Origin: an uncultured Bacilli bacterium
GTDB lineage: Bacteria; Bacillota_I; Bacilli_A; RF39; UBA660
DNA: 64,000 bases
Assembly: GCA_934168005.1 (NCBI GenBank)
Contig: CAKPMN010000001.1
Location: 67,840-131,839, forward strand
Direction: 5' to 3'
The position numbers and the translations under genes are program-made. The notes under the pieces were generated by a model, which saw only the letters and a program-made list of their open reading frames with translations, had not been told where the DNA came from and ran no database searches. Below are positions 26,166 to 35,325 of this stretch, one piece after another (the first letter of the stretch is position 1; each line of letters opens with the position of its first letter).

Positions 26166-26828
26166 ATGAAAGTTTTATTAGTAGATGATGAGAAATTAAT
26201 TAGAGATGTCATGAAAGAATACTGCTACAGTGAATCTTATGATGTTGTTGAAGCAGCTAATGGATTAGAGGCAGTTAATATTGTAAAAGAAAACAATAAT
26301 ATTGATATGATTATAATGGATATAATGATGCCTGTAATGGATGGATATACTGCTTCTAGAGAAATAAAAAAAATAAGTGATATTCCTATTATTATGCTTT
26401 CTGCAAGAGAAGAAGAATATGATAAGTTAACAGGATTTGATATTGGAATAGATGATTATATGACTAAGCCATTTAGTCCTAAGGAATTAATAGCAAGAAT
26501 AAAAGCAGTTTATAAAAGAGTACATGGGGATGTTGATAAATTTGTTTATGAGACTTTAGAGATTGATTATAAAGCTCATAGTGTATTTATTGATAAAAAG
26601 GAAGTTAAACTAACTCCTAAGGAATACGATTTACTTGTTTTATTTGTTAAGAATAACGGAATAGCTTTATCTAGAGAGAGACTGCTTTCTATGATATGGG
26701 GATATGATTTCTTTGGCGATGATAGAACTATAGATACTCATATTAAGATGCTTAGAAATAATTTAGGAAAATATCGCGATTTAATTGTAACTGTTAGAGG
26801 AATGGGTTATAAGTTTGAAACAAAGTAG
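26166..26828 (+). CDS. OmpR/PhoB-family response regulator
   Basis: A 220-residue regulator. The receiver domain (residues 1-115) has the acidic pair VDDEK, the phosphoacceptor Asp in MIIMDIMMPVMDG and Lys in DYMTKPF. The C-terminal winged helix has LTPKEYDLLVLFVKNNG and RTIDTHIKMLRNNLG. It is followed by its histidine kinase with a 14-base overlap. The following ABC permease and ATPase genes make a link to antimicrobial-peptide or envelope-stress sensing plausible (VncRS or BceRS-like settings), but that is inference. AAGAGGTGACGT precedes the ATG. Confidence 0.95.
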   Translation: MKVLLVDDEKLIRDVMKEYCYSESYDVVEAANGLEAVNIVKENNNIDMIIMDIMMPVMDGYTASREIKKISDIPIIMLSAREEEYDKLTGFDIGIDDYMTKPFSPKELIARIKAVYKRVHGDVDKFVYETLEIDYKAHSVFIDKKEVKLTPKEYDLLVLFVKNNGIALSRERLLSMIWGYDFFGDDRTIDTHIKMLRNNLGKYRDLIVTVRGMGYKFETK

Positions 26829-28200
26829 TTTAAAAAGTAAAATTTGGATTTATTTTTCAATATTTTCAGTAATTATTTTTGCATGTTTGTGGTTTTTTCA
26901 AATAGCTTTTTTGGATACTTATTATGAATATCAAAAAAAATTCCAACTTAATCGTATTGCAAGCAAAGTTGAAAAAGCATATTCAAGTGATAATTTTGAA
27001 GATGTGTTAGATGAAATTGCTTATAAAAATGATGTTTGTATTGAAATAACAGCGTCAAATGGTGATGATTATTTTACTGGAATGACAAGTAAGGGATGTT
27101 TTATCAATTCTAATTTTAATTATAAAAGAGATTTTATAAATAGTGGCGATAAAACAAAGAAGTATGAACTAGTAAATGGCAAGTTTAATAATAAAACACT
27201 TATATATTCTATAAAATTAGATAATAATTTATATGCTTTTATCAATGTATCGCTAGAACCTGTAAGTAATACTACTAAAATATTAGCTAATCAGTTTATT
27301 TTTGTTACTTTAGTTGTCTTGATATTAGCTTTTATAATTGCTTATTTTGTTTCTTCAAATATATCTAAACCTATTGTTAGACTAAAAAGAAGCGCCACTC
27401 GTATGTCTAAAGGGTGCTACGACGTTGTATTTGATACTAATTCTAATATAACTGAGATAGATGAACTTGCTGCTACTTTAAATAGTGCTTGTATTGAACT
27501 TTCTAAGACTGAAGAGTTAAGAAGAGAATTTTTGGCTAATGTATCTCATGATCTTAAAACTCCACTTACTATGATTAAAGCTTATGCAGAAATGATTAGA
27601 GATTTAACTTATGAAGATAAAGAGAAAAGTGTTAAAAATTTAAATGTAATAATAGATGAAACAGAAAGACTTAATTTATTAGTAGGTGATCTACTTGAGT
27701 TATCTAAAATTCAAGCGAATGTAGAAGTTTTAAACAAAGAAGAATTTGATTTAAATGATATGATTAAAACTATTGTTGGTAGATTTAAGTATTTAGAAGA
27801 AACAGAAGGATATGAGTTTATCTATAATAATGATAAAAGTCTTATGACGGTTGGTGACTCTAAAAAAATAGAACAAGTTATCTATAATCTTATAAGTAAT
27901 GCAGTTAATTATGTTGGAAAAGATAAAAAGGTCACTATTTCTATTAAAGAAGTTAAAAGTGGATATCGAGTTGAAGTTATTAACTATGGTAATATTATTA
28001 AGGAAGATGAACTAGAAAATATATGGGATAAATATTATAAAATTGATAAATCTCATAAAAGAGATGTAGTTGGAACTGGACTTGGTTTATCTATTGTTAA
28101 GAATATTCTTGAAAGACATAACTTTATATATGGGGCTACTTCTAATGAAAGTGATGGTACTATATTTTATTTTGTTGTACCTAAAGAAAAGAAAAAATAA
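26815..28200 (+). CDS. Sensor histidine kinase
   Basis: A 461-residue membrane sensor. Two spans (near residues 10-32 and 160-182) flank a 125-residue extracytoplasmic domain with two cysteines. A HAMP domain follows, then HisKA with FLANVSHDLKTPLTMIKAYA (phospho-His), and a HATPase with NLISNAVNYVG (N box) and GTGLGLSIVKNIL (G2 box). The TTG start overlaps the response-regulator gene. It phosphorylates the adjacent OmpR-type regulator. A strong hairpin follows the stop, so the ABC genes beyond it need read-through or their own promoter. Confidence 0.93.
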   Translation: MKQSSLKSKIWIYFSIFSVIIFACLWFFQIAFLDTYYEYQKKFQLNRIASKVEKAYSSDNFEDVLDEIAYKNDVCIEITASNGDDYFTGMTSKGCFINSNFNYKRDFINSGDKTKKYELVNGKFNNKTLIYSIKLDNNLYAFINVSLEPVSNTTKILANQFIFVTLVVLILAFIIAYFVSSNISKPIVRLKRSATRMSKGCYDVVFDTNSNITEIDELAATLNSACIELSKTEELRREFLANVSHDLKTPLTMIKAYAEMIRDLTYEDKEKSVKNLNVIIDETERLNLLVGDLLELSKIQANVEVLNKEEFDLNDMIKTIVGRFKYLEETEGYEFIYNNDKSLMTVGDSKKIEQVIYNLISNAVNYVGKDKKVTISIKEVKSGYRVEVINYGNIIKEDELENIWDKYYKIDKSHKRDVVGTGLGLSIVKNILERHNFIYGATSNESDGTIFYFVVPKEKKK

Positions 28201-28217
28201 TTCTTTTCTTTTTTTAT
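28183..28217 (+). terminator. Intrinsic terminator after the two-component system
   Basis: AAAGAAAAGAA/TTCTTTTCTTT stem with a long T run. Confidence 0.7.
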
Positions 28218-28257
28218 CAATTAAGCATCACAATTATTTCACAAACTAAAAGTATTA

Positions 28258-29232
28258 TTGTTGATGGAAGGTGATAAATTTACTTTAACAGGTTATTCTT
28301 CAATTGATTCAATGAGTGAATTTATCAATGAAAATTATACTATTTCTTCTATTAGTGACGATGGAATTGAGGCTATATTTGATACTAATGGATGTCTTAT
28401 TAATGAAGAATTAGCAACATTAAATAATATATCTGTTGGAGATACGATAGTAGTTTCCTCAGTTGAACTTAAAGTTATTGGCATATATACTGAAAAGGAT
28501 GACTCATTTACAATGTTTACTAGGGGTGCGAATACAATAATAACAAGTACTGATGTTGTAAATACTTTAGCAGGAGATGAAAAAGTTAATGTCACTCCTA
28601 CATTTATTCTTACTAGTTATGATGACGTTGACAATTTTTCTAGTGAATTAACTGAAAAAGGTTTAAGTGAATATTATAGTGTTAATACAAATTATGATGA
28701 AGTTAAAAGCGCTACTAATAGTATTTCAAATGTTTTGTCTTTTTCAAATATGTTTTTAGTTTTAACTTTAGTTATAGGAGCAGTAGTTTTACTTATTATC
28801 AATCAAATTAATATACGTGAACGTAAATATGAAATAGGTGTTCTTCGTACTATTGGTATGAAGAAAAGAAATCTAATTTTTCAATTTTTAGCTGAGCTTG
28901 GAATGGTAGCTTTTGTATTTATAATAATAGGTGCAATGACAGGAGCATTATTATCTAAGCCAATAAGTAATCATTTATTACAAAATGAAATTGAATCAAG
29001 TCGTGAAACACAAGAAGAGGTAAATGATAATTTTGGTGGTCATATGAACAATCATAAAGCCCCAGGTACAATAAATGTTGAAGAAATTAGTTCTATAGAT
29101 GCTGTTGTTGATTTAAAAGTTGTATCTGAATTAATGGCGATATGTTTTGGAATATTACTAGTTGGCAGTTTAACTGCTATTGTAAGTATTCAAAGATTTT
29201 CACCGCTTGAAATATTAAAGGAGAGAAGTTAA
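28258..29232 (+). pseudogene. ABC transporter permease, FtsX/MacB type, lacking its N-terminus
   Basis: The 324-residue open frame is the C-terminal two-thirds of a FtsX-like permease. It starts within the extracytoplasmic domain (EGDKFTLT..., then GCLINEELATLNNISVGDTIVV) and continues through three membrane spans ending in FSPLEILKERS. The usual first membrane span and about 90 N-terminal residues are missing. The frame is open only from 28225, after a stop at 28222-28224; the TTG and ATG near 28258-28264 have no ribosome site, and the hairpin of the kinase gene ends about 40 bases upstream. This suggests a deletion, though a short functional variant or assembly artefact is possible. The ATPase gene follows with a TAATG overlap. 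Confidence 0.65.
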
Positions 29233-29891
29233 TGGAAATATTAAGATTAGATGATATTGGATATCGTTATAGTGATGCTTCTATTGATGATTATGTTTTT
29301 AAACATATAAATTATAGTTTTTCAAAAGGAAAAGTCTATGCAATAAAGGGAAAAAGTGGGTCAGGCAAAACTACATTATTATCTATTATAAGTGGTCTTG
29401 AAATTCCAACTTGTGGTAATGTATATTTTGGCAATATAAATTTAAAAAAATATAATCTTGATGAATATAGAAGTAATAATATAGGTATTGTTTTTCAAAG
29501 TTATAACTTATTACCACATTTAACTGCCGCACAGAATATAATTCTTTCTATGGATATTAGTAAAGTTAAAGTAGATAATAAAAAAGAAAAAGCATTAGCT
29601 TTACTTAAAAGTGTTGGCTTAGATGAAAATCATTTAGATAGAAGAATTCTAAGACTTTCTGGAGGAGAACAACAAAGAGTTGCGATAGCTAGAAGTTTAT
29701 CATATAATCCTTCTGTTATAATAGCTGATGAACCAACTGGTAACTTGGATAAAGAAACAGAAGATGAAATATTAAAGATTTTTACTGATTTAGCTCATAA
29801 ACAAAATAAATGTATAATAATTGTTACACATTCTAAAAATGTATGTGATAATGTTGATGTTGTTTATGATTTAGATAAAGATAAGAAGTAA
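29232..29891 (+). CDS. ABC transporter ATP-binding protein, LolD/MacB type
   Basis: A 219-residue ATPase with Walker [10 protein letters not shown] near residue 42, Q-loop [12 protein letters not shown], signature [15 protein letters not shown] and Walker [13 protein letters not shown], and the H-loop VTHSKNV. It belongs to the MacB/LolD subfamily that pairs with FtsX-like permeases. The ATG overlaps the stop of the upstream truncated permease, so they were originally coupled. The ATPase itself appears intact; whether it has a working permease partner is open. Confidence 0.92.
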   Translation: MEILRLDDIGYRYSDASIDDYVFKHINYSFSKGKVYAIKGKSGSGKTTLLSIISGLEIPTCGNVYFGNINLKKYNLDEYRSNNIGIVFQSYNLLPHLTAAQNIILSMDISKVKVDNKKEKALALLKSVGLDENHLDRRILRLSGGEQQRVAIARSLSYNPSVIIADEPTGNLDKETEDEILKIFTDLAHKQNKCIIIVTHSKNVCDNVDVVYDLDKDKK

Positions 29892-29905
29892 CATTTACTT
29901 CTTAT
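29881..29905 (+). terminator. Possible terminator after the ABC ATPase gene
   Basis: ATAAGAAGTA and TACTTCTTAT form a stem; the following T run is weak. Confidence 0.55.
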
Positions 29906-29933
29906 TTGTGTTATAATTGATTTGGTGAATAAA

Positions 29934-30872
29934 ATGGTTTATGTGTTTTATGGAATAAATGATTTTTTAATAGAAAAAGAAGTACTAAAATTAAGAAAAG
30001 GTGTCGATTCTATTAATTTTGTTAAATATGATTTGGAAAATACAAATTTAACCGATATTATAATGGATGCGGATTTAGAAAATCTATTTGGTGATAAAAA
30101 AGTTATTTTAGTTGAAAATAGTTATATATTTACAGGAACTACAAATAAAAAACTTTTGGAGCAAGATACTAAATGTTTAGAGTCTTATATGCAAAATCCA
30201 AATCCAAATACAACTTTAATCTTTACAATTATTAAAGATAAGTTAGATGAGAGAAAAAAAATATTTAAATTAGCTCGTGAAAAAGGCTATCTTCATGAAT
30301 ATAATAATGTTTCTGATGTTGCTTCTTTTGTAATTAATAATTTTAAACCTTATAATATTGATAAGAAGTTAGCTAATTTATTTGTATCTAGAGTGGGGGA
30401 TAATTTAAGTATTTTAAATAATGAGATAGAAAAGATTAAACTATATAAAGATACAGATTTAAATATAACGCAGAATGATATTACTGAACTAACTAGCAAA
30501 AATATTGATACAGATATCTTTAACTTAATTGATAATATTTTGTCTTCAAATAAGGAAGCAGCAATTTTAAGTTATCATGAAATGCTGAAACTAGGTGATG
30601 AACCTATTATGATATTAATAATGCTTGCTAATCAATTTAGATTAACTTATCAAGTTAAGAAGCTATATAGAATGGGATATAGTGAGAAAAATATTTCTAA
30701 TATGTTAAAAGTTCACTGGTATCCAGTACGTAAAACTATTGGAAGAATGAATAACTATGATGAGGATAAGTTATTAGATTTGTTATATCAATTATCAGAA
30801 CTTGATATTAATATTAAAAATGGTAAGATAGATAAGACAATGGGATTAGAAATGTTTATTTTACAGGTATAA
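29934..30872 (+). CDS. holA: DNA polymerase III delta subunit
   Basis: The delta subunit is the clamp-opening wrench of the clamp loader. The 312-residue protein begins VYVFYGINDFLIEKEVLKL, a HolA signature, and includes LDERKKIFKLAREKGYLHEY, and the C-terminal LLYQLSELDINIKNGKIDK stretch. Start is set at ATG 29934, which follows TGGTGAAT; the TTG at 29922 lies before that site. It is often next to rpsT in Bacillota; here rpsT is about 7 kb away on the other strand. Confidence 0.93.
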   Translation: MVYVFYGINDFLIEKEVLKLRKGVDSINFVKYDLENTNLTDIIMDADLENLFGDKKVILVENSYIFTGTTNKKLLEQDTKCLESYMQNPNPNTTLIFTIIKDKLDERKKIFKLAREKGYLHEYNNVSDVASFVINNFKPYNIDKKLANLFVSRVGDNLSILNNEIEKIKLYKDTDLNITQNDITELTSKNIDTDIFNLIDNILSSNKEAAILSYHEMLKLGDEPIMILIMLANQFRLTYQVKKLYRMGYSEKNISNMLKVHWYPVRKTIGRMNNYDEDKLLDLLYQLSELDINIKNGKIDKTMGLEMFILQV

Positions 30873-30901
30873 AAAAATAGGTTATTTTTTAACCTATTTT
30901 T
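30873..30901. terminator. Bidirectional terminator between holA and the pilus ATPase gene
   Basis: AAAAATAGGTT/AACCTATTTTT stem with T runs on both strands. Confidence 0.85.
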
Positions 30902-32288
30902 ATATGTCTAAATTTATATCGAAATCATCTAAATCATTTTGTGATTTATCAGTTACAACTTCTTCTTTTGGCTCTATTTCTACTTTTGTCTCTACAGGTT
31001 TAACTTCTTCTTTAACTTGAGGTTTAGTTTCTACTTTTTTAGAAGTCATATTTGAATAATGAATAGCTTGATTTATATCTGTTTTTTCATCTTTTTTAAT
31101 ATCATCATTATCTAAGACGATTAGTTTTAATATTTCTTCAATTGTTGTTTCACCAGCTAAAACTTTATTTATACCATCTTGTAATAGTGTAGTAACATCT
31201 GATGTATAAACTAACTCTCTTAAGTCTTCTTTTCTCATATTATTACTGATAGCATCTTTTATTTTTTGATTAACTAGTAATACTTCGTGAATAGCAATAC
31301 GTCCTTTATAACCGTTATTACATTCTTCACATCCAACGTTTACATATACTTCATTAATTGTTTGACCAGTTATTTCTCTTAATAAATGTTTTTCATAGTC
31401 ATTAGTAGGACGAAGCTTTCTACATTTTGGACATAATCTTCTAGCTAATTTTTGTGAAATAACACCAGTTAAGGCTGAAGCTAAAAGGTAACGTTCAACA
31501 TCCATATCAAGTAAACGTTCAATTGTATTTAAACTTGAGTTGGTGTGGATTGTTGATAAAACTAAATGCCCTGTAATAGAGGCACGAACTGCTATTTGGG
31601 CTGTTTCTGAGTCACGAATTTCTCCGATCATAATAATATTAGGGTCTTGACGTAAGATAGAACGTAATGCTGTTGCAAAAGTAAGTCCTATTTCACTATT
31701 TGTCTGAACTTGGTTGATTCCTTCAATATTCATTTCTATTGGGTCCTCAACAGTTATTATGTTTGTTTCTTCTTTGTTTAATCTTTGTAGTACTGAATAT
31801 ACTGTTGTTGATTTACCAGATCCAGTAGCACCTGTTACTAAGATAATTCCGTTTGGACTACCAATCATTTTTAATACTTTTTCATAATTGCTTTTTGAAA
31901 ATCCTAATGATTCAAGTCCAGCTTGACTCATGCTATAATCCAAGATACGAATAACTATTTTCTCGCCATTATTTGTTGGAAGGGCAGATACACGCAAATC
32001 TAACATCATATTAGATAGTGTTGTTTTAATAGCACCATCTTGTGGAAGTCTTGATTCAGTTATATTCATACCTGATATAATTTTAATACGAGTTACTAAG
32101 TTTTTCTTTATTTCATTTGGAACTTCTGCATAATCAATTAAGTCTCCATCGATACGAATACGTACTTTCATATGATCTTCAAGGGGATCAAAGTGAATAT
32201 CTGAAGCGCCTCTTTTGGCAGCATCTACTAATATATCATTTACAACTTCAACGACAGGTAGTTTTTCGAAATCTATCTTTTTAATCAT
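30900..32288 (-). CDS. Type IV pilus/competence assembly ATPase (PilB/GspE/ComGA-like)
   Basis: A 462-residue secretion ATPase that drives pilin assembly at the inner membrane. Walker A GATGSGKSTTVYSVL, the Asp box around VEDPIEMNIEG, Walker B IIMIGEIRD and the zinc-binding CPKC...CEEC are all present. The usual N-terminal GspE domain of about 150 residues is missing, as in ComGA. The C-terminus carries an extra tail of about 80 residues, very rich in Lys/Glu/Val, of unknown use. Two prepilin genes start divergently 100 bases away. No pilC- or pilM-like gene is present in this window. Confidence 0.92.
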   Translation of the reverse strand: MIKKIDFEKLPVVEVVNDILVDAAKRGASDIHFDPLEDHMKVRIRIDGDLIDYAEVPNEIKKNLVTRIKIISGMNITESRLPQDGAIKTTLSNMMLDLRVSALPTNNGEKIVIRILDYSMSQAGLESLGFSKSNYEKVLKMIGSPNGIILVTGATGSGKSTTVYSVLQRLNKEETNIITVEDPIEMNIEGINQVQTNSEIGLTFATALRSILRQDPNIIMIGEIRDSETAQIAVRASITGHLVLSTIHTNSSLNTIERLLDMDVERYLLASALTGVISQKLARRLCPKCRKLRPTNDYEKHLLREITGQTINEVYVNVGCEECNNGYKGRIAIHEVLLVNQKIKDAISNNMRKEDLRELVYTSDVTTLLQDGINKVLAGETTIEEILKLIVLDNDDIKKDEKTDINQAIHYSNMTSKKVETKPQVKEEVKPVETKVEIEPKEEVVTDKSQNDLDDFDINLDI

Positions 32289-32395
32289 TATATTGTCAAC
32301 TCCTTTATTCTTTTTTTACACTTTAGGACTAGCATTTATCCTAGAAATATTATATAATAATGTAAAGTAAAAAACAATAAAAAGGAGTCAAATTT

Positions 32396-32908
32396 ATGAA
32401 AAAAAATAATAGAGGATTTACTCTTGTTGAAACATTAGTCGTTTCTTCTTTTATAGTTGGAATATTGATTTTTTTATTTTCTCAATTCTCAAGACTTAAG
32501 AGTAGTTATGAAGCTTCTTTTGAGTATAATACAGTTCCCGCTTTATTTAGTGCGAAAAATGTCAATAGGTATTTAATGATAACTGGTACTAGTACTCTTA
32601 GAAATGCAGTTGATACAAGTGAATATAATTTTATTGATATAACAACTTGTCCTGAAGATTATTTGGAAAAAACAGATTATTGCTTACAACTTTTTTCTGA
32701 TTTAAATGTTATATCTGTAGTTGTTACTAAAGAAAGTACTTTTAAAACACATTTTCAAGATTATTTAAAAGATAATTCTGGTGTTTATCATGAAAAACTA
32801 TATAGTTTTGTTAAACAATTGTCTATAAGGGATGACAACTATAATGGATATCGTATAATAGCTGAGTTTAAGGGTGACAACTTTGCTAGTGTTAAGTTGA
32901 GTTATTAA
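32396..32908 (+). CDS. Prepilin-like protein
   Basis: A 170-residue type IV prepilin. The leader MKKNNRG is followed by FTLVETLVVSSFIVGILIFLF, giving prepilin peptidase cleavage after Gly with Glu at +5. The mature part has three cysteines and no pilin family I can name; by position it is probably a minor pilin or pseudopilin. It shares the leader pattern MKKNN(R/K)GFTLVE with the next gene, from which it is nine bases away, and is divergent from the pilus ATPase gene. AAAGGAG precedes the ATG. Confidence 0.85.
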   Translation: MKKNNRGFTLVETLVVSSFIVGILIFLFSQFSRLKSSYEASFEYNTVPALFSAKNVNRYLMITGTSTLRNAVDTSEYNFIDITTCPEDYLEKTDYCLQLFSDLNVISVVVTKESTFKTHFQDYLKDNSGVYHEKLYSFVKQLSIRDDNYNGYRIIAEFKGDNFASVKLSY

Positions 32909-32917
32909 GGAGGATTT

Positions 32918-34336
32918 ATGAAAAAGAATAATAAAGGTTTTACTTTAGTTGAAATTATTGTTACATTTTCTATGGTTTCTACCATATCTTTCCTTTTATT
33001 TCAACTTATTTTGAGCTTAAAGAATGTTTATACTTCATCTGATTTTAAAACAGTTTTATTAATCGACCAAGGTAATATTACTAGAAGAATTAATACTGAT
33101 TTATTTACTATGAAATTTGTTGGTGCTGCAAGTTGTGAAAGTAAAGTAAAAGATGCTGATTCTAAATATTGTTATTTATTTTCTTTGCAGAATCCTGCAG
33201 ATGATTCTTCTTTGGTTAAAAAGTTAGAAATATTTGATGACAAAGTTGTTTATGATGGATTTACTATGGATTTTTCGAAAACTGGTTCTAAGTTAGGTCA
33301 CGTTTCAACGGTTGCATCTTATACAGAAGATATAAATATGCATTATAATTCTATGTTAACAATTGATATTCCAATAACTAATAAAATTGTTGATGGGGAT
33401 TATGGTATTCATATAACATTACAGTATAATAACATAACTTCTACAATTGATGATAATATGCTTGATGATAAAAACAAAATAGAAATTGTCACTACAACAG
33501 TTCGTGATATAGTGTCTGGCATTACAGTTAAAGGAGACGGACTATATTCTGTTGCTGGGCAATCATGGTGGGATAAAGATAGTAATTATATGCCTAGATA
33601 TGTATTTATGGGTAGTAATCCTGATAATTATGTTATTTTTAGTAATAAATGTTATAGAATACTTTCTATATCTAATATATATAGCGATCTTGATAAAACT
33701 TGGCTAAAGTTAATATATGAAGGCGATAGTGAAGATGGAAAATGTAGTTCTACTTTGAATACTGGTAATACTGGAAGCGATGCATGGGGTGTTGCCGCTG
33801 GAAATAACAGCTGGCTTGGTAATAATGCTTATTTGCGTACTTTAGTTTTACCTAATTGGTTTAGTGGACTTAATGCCAATACGAATAGAATTCATTTACT
33901 TGCTAGCCCATTTGTTGGAGCTGTTAAAAGTTCTACTAGTACAATAGCTGATTTAATAAATAATGAAAAATCAAATGATGGAGGAACTAGCTTGCCTGTA
34001 CGTTCTACTTATATAGATGGAAATTCTACGGTATTTTTGCCAACTGTTAGTGATTTCGTAATGGCTTCACTTGATGCTGCATGTTTTAGTGCTTCATCTG
34101 CTTATTCCACTACTTCTTGTGGTAATTCTAATTACTTAAAGAAAAATTATAATTATTGGACTTTAAACCCAGTTGATAGTACTACTGGAAAAGTTTGGGT
34201 TATTGGAAATAATGGTTCTATTAAAGATTCGCTAGTTTTAGCTACTGGTATTGGTATTAGACCGGTTATTTATATAAAAGGATCTTCTAAGTTTAGTGGT
34301 AATGGAAGTAGTTCTAATCCTTACGTAGTTAGATAA
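32918..34336 (+). CDS. Large minor pilin: prepilin N-terminus fused to an extra C-terminal domain
   Basis: A 472-residue protein. Residues 1-30 are a prepilin leader and hydrophobic helix (MKKNNKG, then FTLVEIIVTFSMVSTISFLLF). Residues about 40-210 are a pseudopilin-like region. The last 260 residues form a separate domain beginning YMPRYVFMGSNPDNYVIF and ending in a GIRPVIYIKGSSKFSGNGSS motif, very like the C-terminal surface domains found in many gut Bacillota proteins. That domain is expected to sit at the pilus tip, perhaps as a binding module; function is inferred. It is in an operon with the preceding prepilin (AAGGAGG between them). The stop overlaps the convergent ylbJ gene by 16 bases. 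Confidence 0.85.
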   Translation: MKKNNKGFTLVEIIVTFSMVSTISFLLFQLILSLKNVYTSSDFKTVLLIDQGNITRRINTDLFTMKFVGAASCESKVKDADSKYCYLFSLQNPADDSSLVKKLEIFDDKVVYDGFTMDFSKTGSKLGHVSTVASYTEDINMHYNSMLTIDIPITNKIVDGDYGIHITLQYNNITSTIDDNMLDDKNKIEIVTTTVRDIVSGITVKGDGLYSVAGQSWWDKDSNYMPRYVFMGSNPDNYVIFSNKCYRILSISNIYSDLDKTWLKLIYEGDSEDGKCSSTLNTGNTGSDAWGVAAGNNSWLGNNAYLRTLVLPNWFSGLNANTNRIHLLASPFVGAVKSSTSTIADLINNEKSNDGGTSLPVRSTYIDGNSTVFLPTVSDFVMASLDAACFSASSAYSTTSCGNSNYLKKNYNYWTLNPVDSTTGKVWVIGNNGSIKDSLVLATGIGIRPVIYIKGSSKFSGNGSSSNPYVVR

Positions 34337-35271
34337 AATATATAAAACATTATTCCTGATATAGAAGAATGAAGTATTCTTGCTATAAAGTATGGAAATG
34401 TTGAAAGATCAGTATCCTCAAGGATACTGATTATTTGTATATAGATACTTATTCCTCCAAAAGAGATAAGCATAGTTGAGAGTATTCCTTTATATAGAAT
34501 ATCAATATTAAGATTTGATATATTAGATAAACCTGAAGTTATTTCTAAAATTCCTCTTATAGTCGAGTTAATTAGAGGATTTTTTGGCATTAAAAAACTA
34601 AATGATTCTGTTAATACGTATATAAAGATAATAGTCCCAAGTATCATTAAACATGTATTAAATGCTTCTTTGATGCTTTCTGTTAATATTTTTGAAAAGT
34701 GTTTTTCTTTTTCTTCTTTTATAAATGTTTTAATGTTTGATGATATGTTTGCTTTTTCATATATAAAATTAGTTTTTATTAAATGGTTAAAAATTATATA
34801 TATTATTATTTCTGATAATATGTGGGATAAAAATATTAATAATCCAATATGTTTGTTATTTAAAAATACAATACCAACTGTTCCAAGTATAAATAGTGGA
34901 TTTGAAAAGTAAGTAAAGGTTAATGCTTTTTCTGCTTCAATTTTTGATATTCTCTTTTCTTTATATAATTCTTTTATACATCCTGCATTTGTAGGTGTTC
35001 CGCCTAGTATGCTCATTATTAATACAAATGATATATTTGCGTCTATTTTTAATATATTAAATATAGGCTTTAAAATTTCTTTAATTGGTTTAATAAAGTC
35101 CAGTTTTATCATAAGATGTGTTATAATAAGAAATGGAAATAGGCTTGGTAATAATGAATTATACCATATGTCAATTCCAGCCTTTACAGATTCCATTATA
35201 ATTTCTTTGTTTATGAAAATTGATATAAAAAATGTTACAACGAAAGTATTAATCAATAGTGTTTTTTTCAA
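34321..35271 (-). CDS. ylbJ: Sporulation integral membrane protein YlbJ
   Basis: A 316-residue polytopic membrane protein of the YlbJ group, with Gate (nucleoside-recognition) domains. GIDIWYNSLLPSLFPFLIIT and LGGTPTNAGCIKELYKE are the signature segments, and the C-terminal part repeats the gate pattern. YlbJ is required for spore cortex formation in Bacillus. The start is set at TTG 35271, after AGGTGAT; the GTG at 35280 is within that site. It neighbours the ylbL-like gene, as in Bacillus, but divergently here. Confidence 0.88.
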   Translation of the reverse strand: MKKTLLINTFVVTFFISIFINKEIIMESVKAGIDIWYNSLLPSLFPFLIITHLMIKLDFIKPIKEILKPIFNILKIDANISFVLIMSILGGTPTNAGCIKELYKEKRISKIEAEKALTFTYFSNPLFILGTVGIVFLNNKHIGLLIFLSHILSEIIIYIIFNHLIKTNFIYEKANISSNIKTFIKEEKEKHFSKILTESIKEAFNTCLMILGTIIFIYVLTESFSFLMPKNPLINSTIRGILEITSGLSNISNLNIDILYKGILSTMLISFGGISIYIQIISILEDTDLSTFPYFIARILHSSISGIMFYIFYLTT

Positions 35272-35325
35272 GTTTATCACCTATATGATTATATGTTGTT
35301 TGTTTTAGCAAAAGAAAGGAAAATT

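Noticed and set aside
32320..32345. Inverted repeat TAGGA...TCCTA between the pilus ATPase and prepilin genes
   Set aside because: Only five paired bases with a long loop; too weak to call an operator, though the position is suggestive.
34670..35308. Plus-strand frames within ylbJ
   Set aside because: They lie opposite a well-recognised membrane protein and lack ribosome sites.
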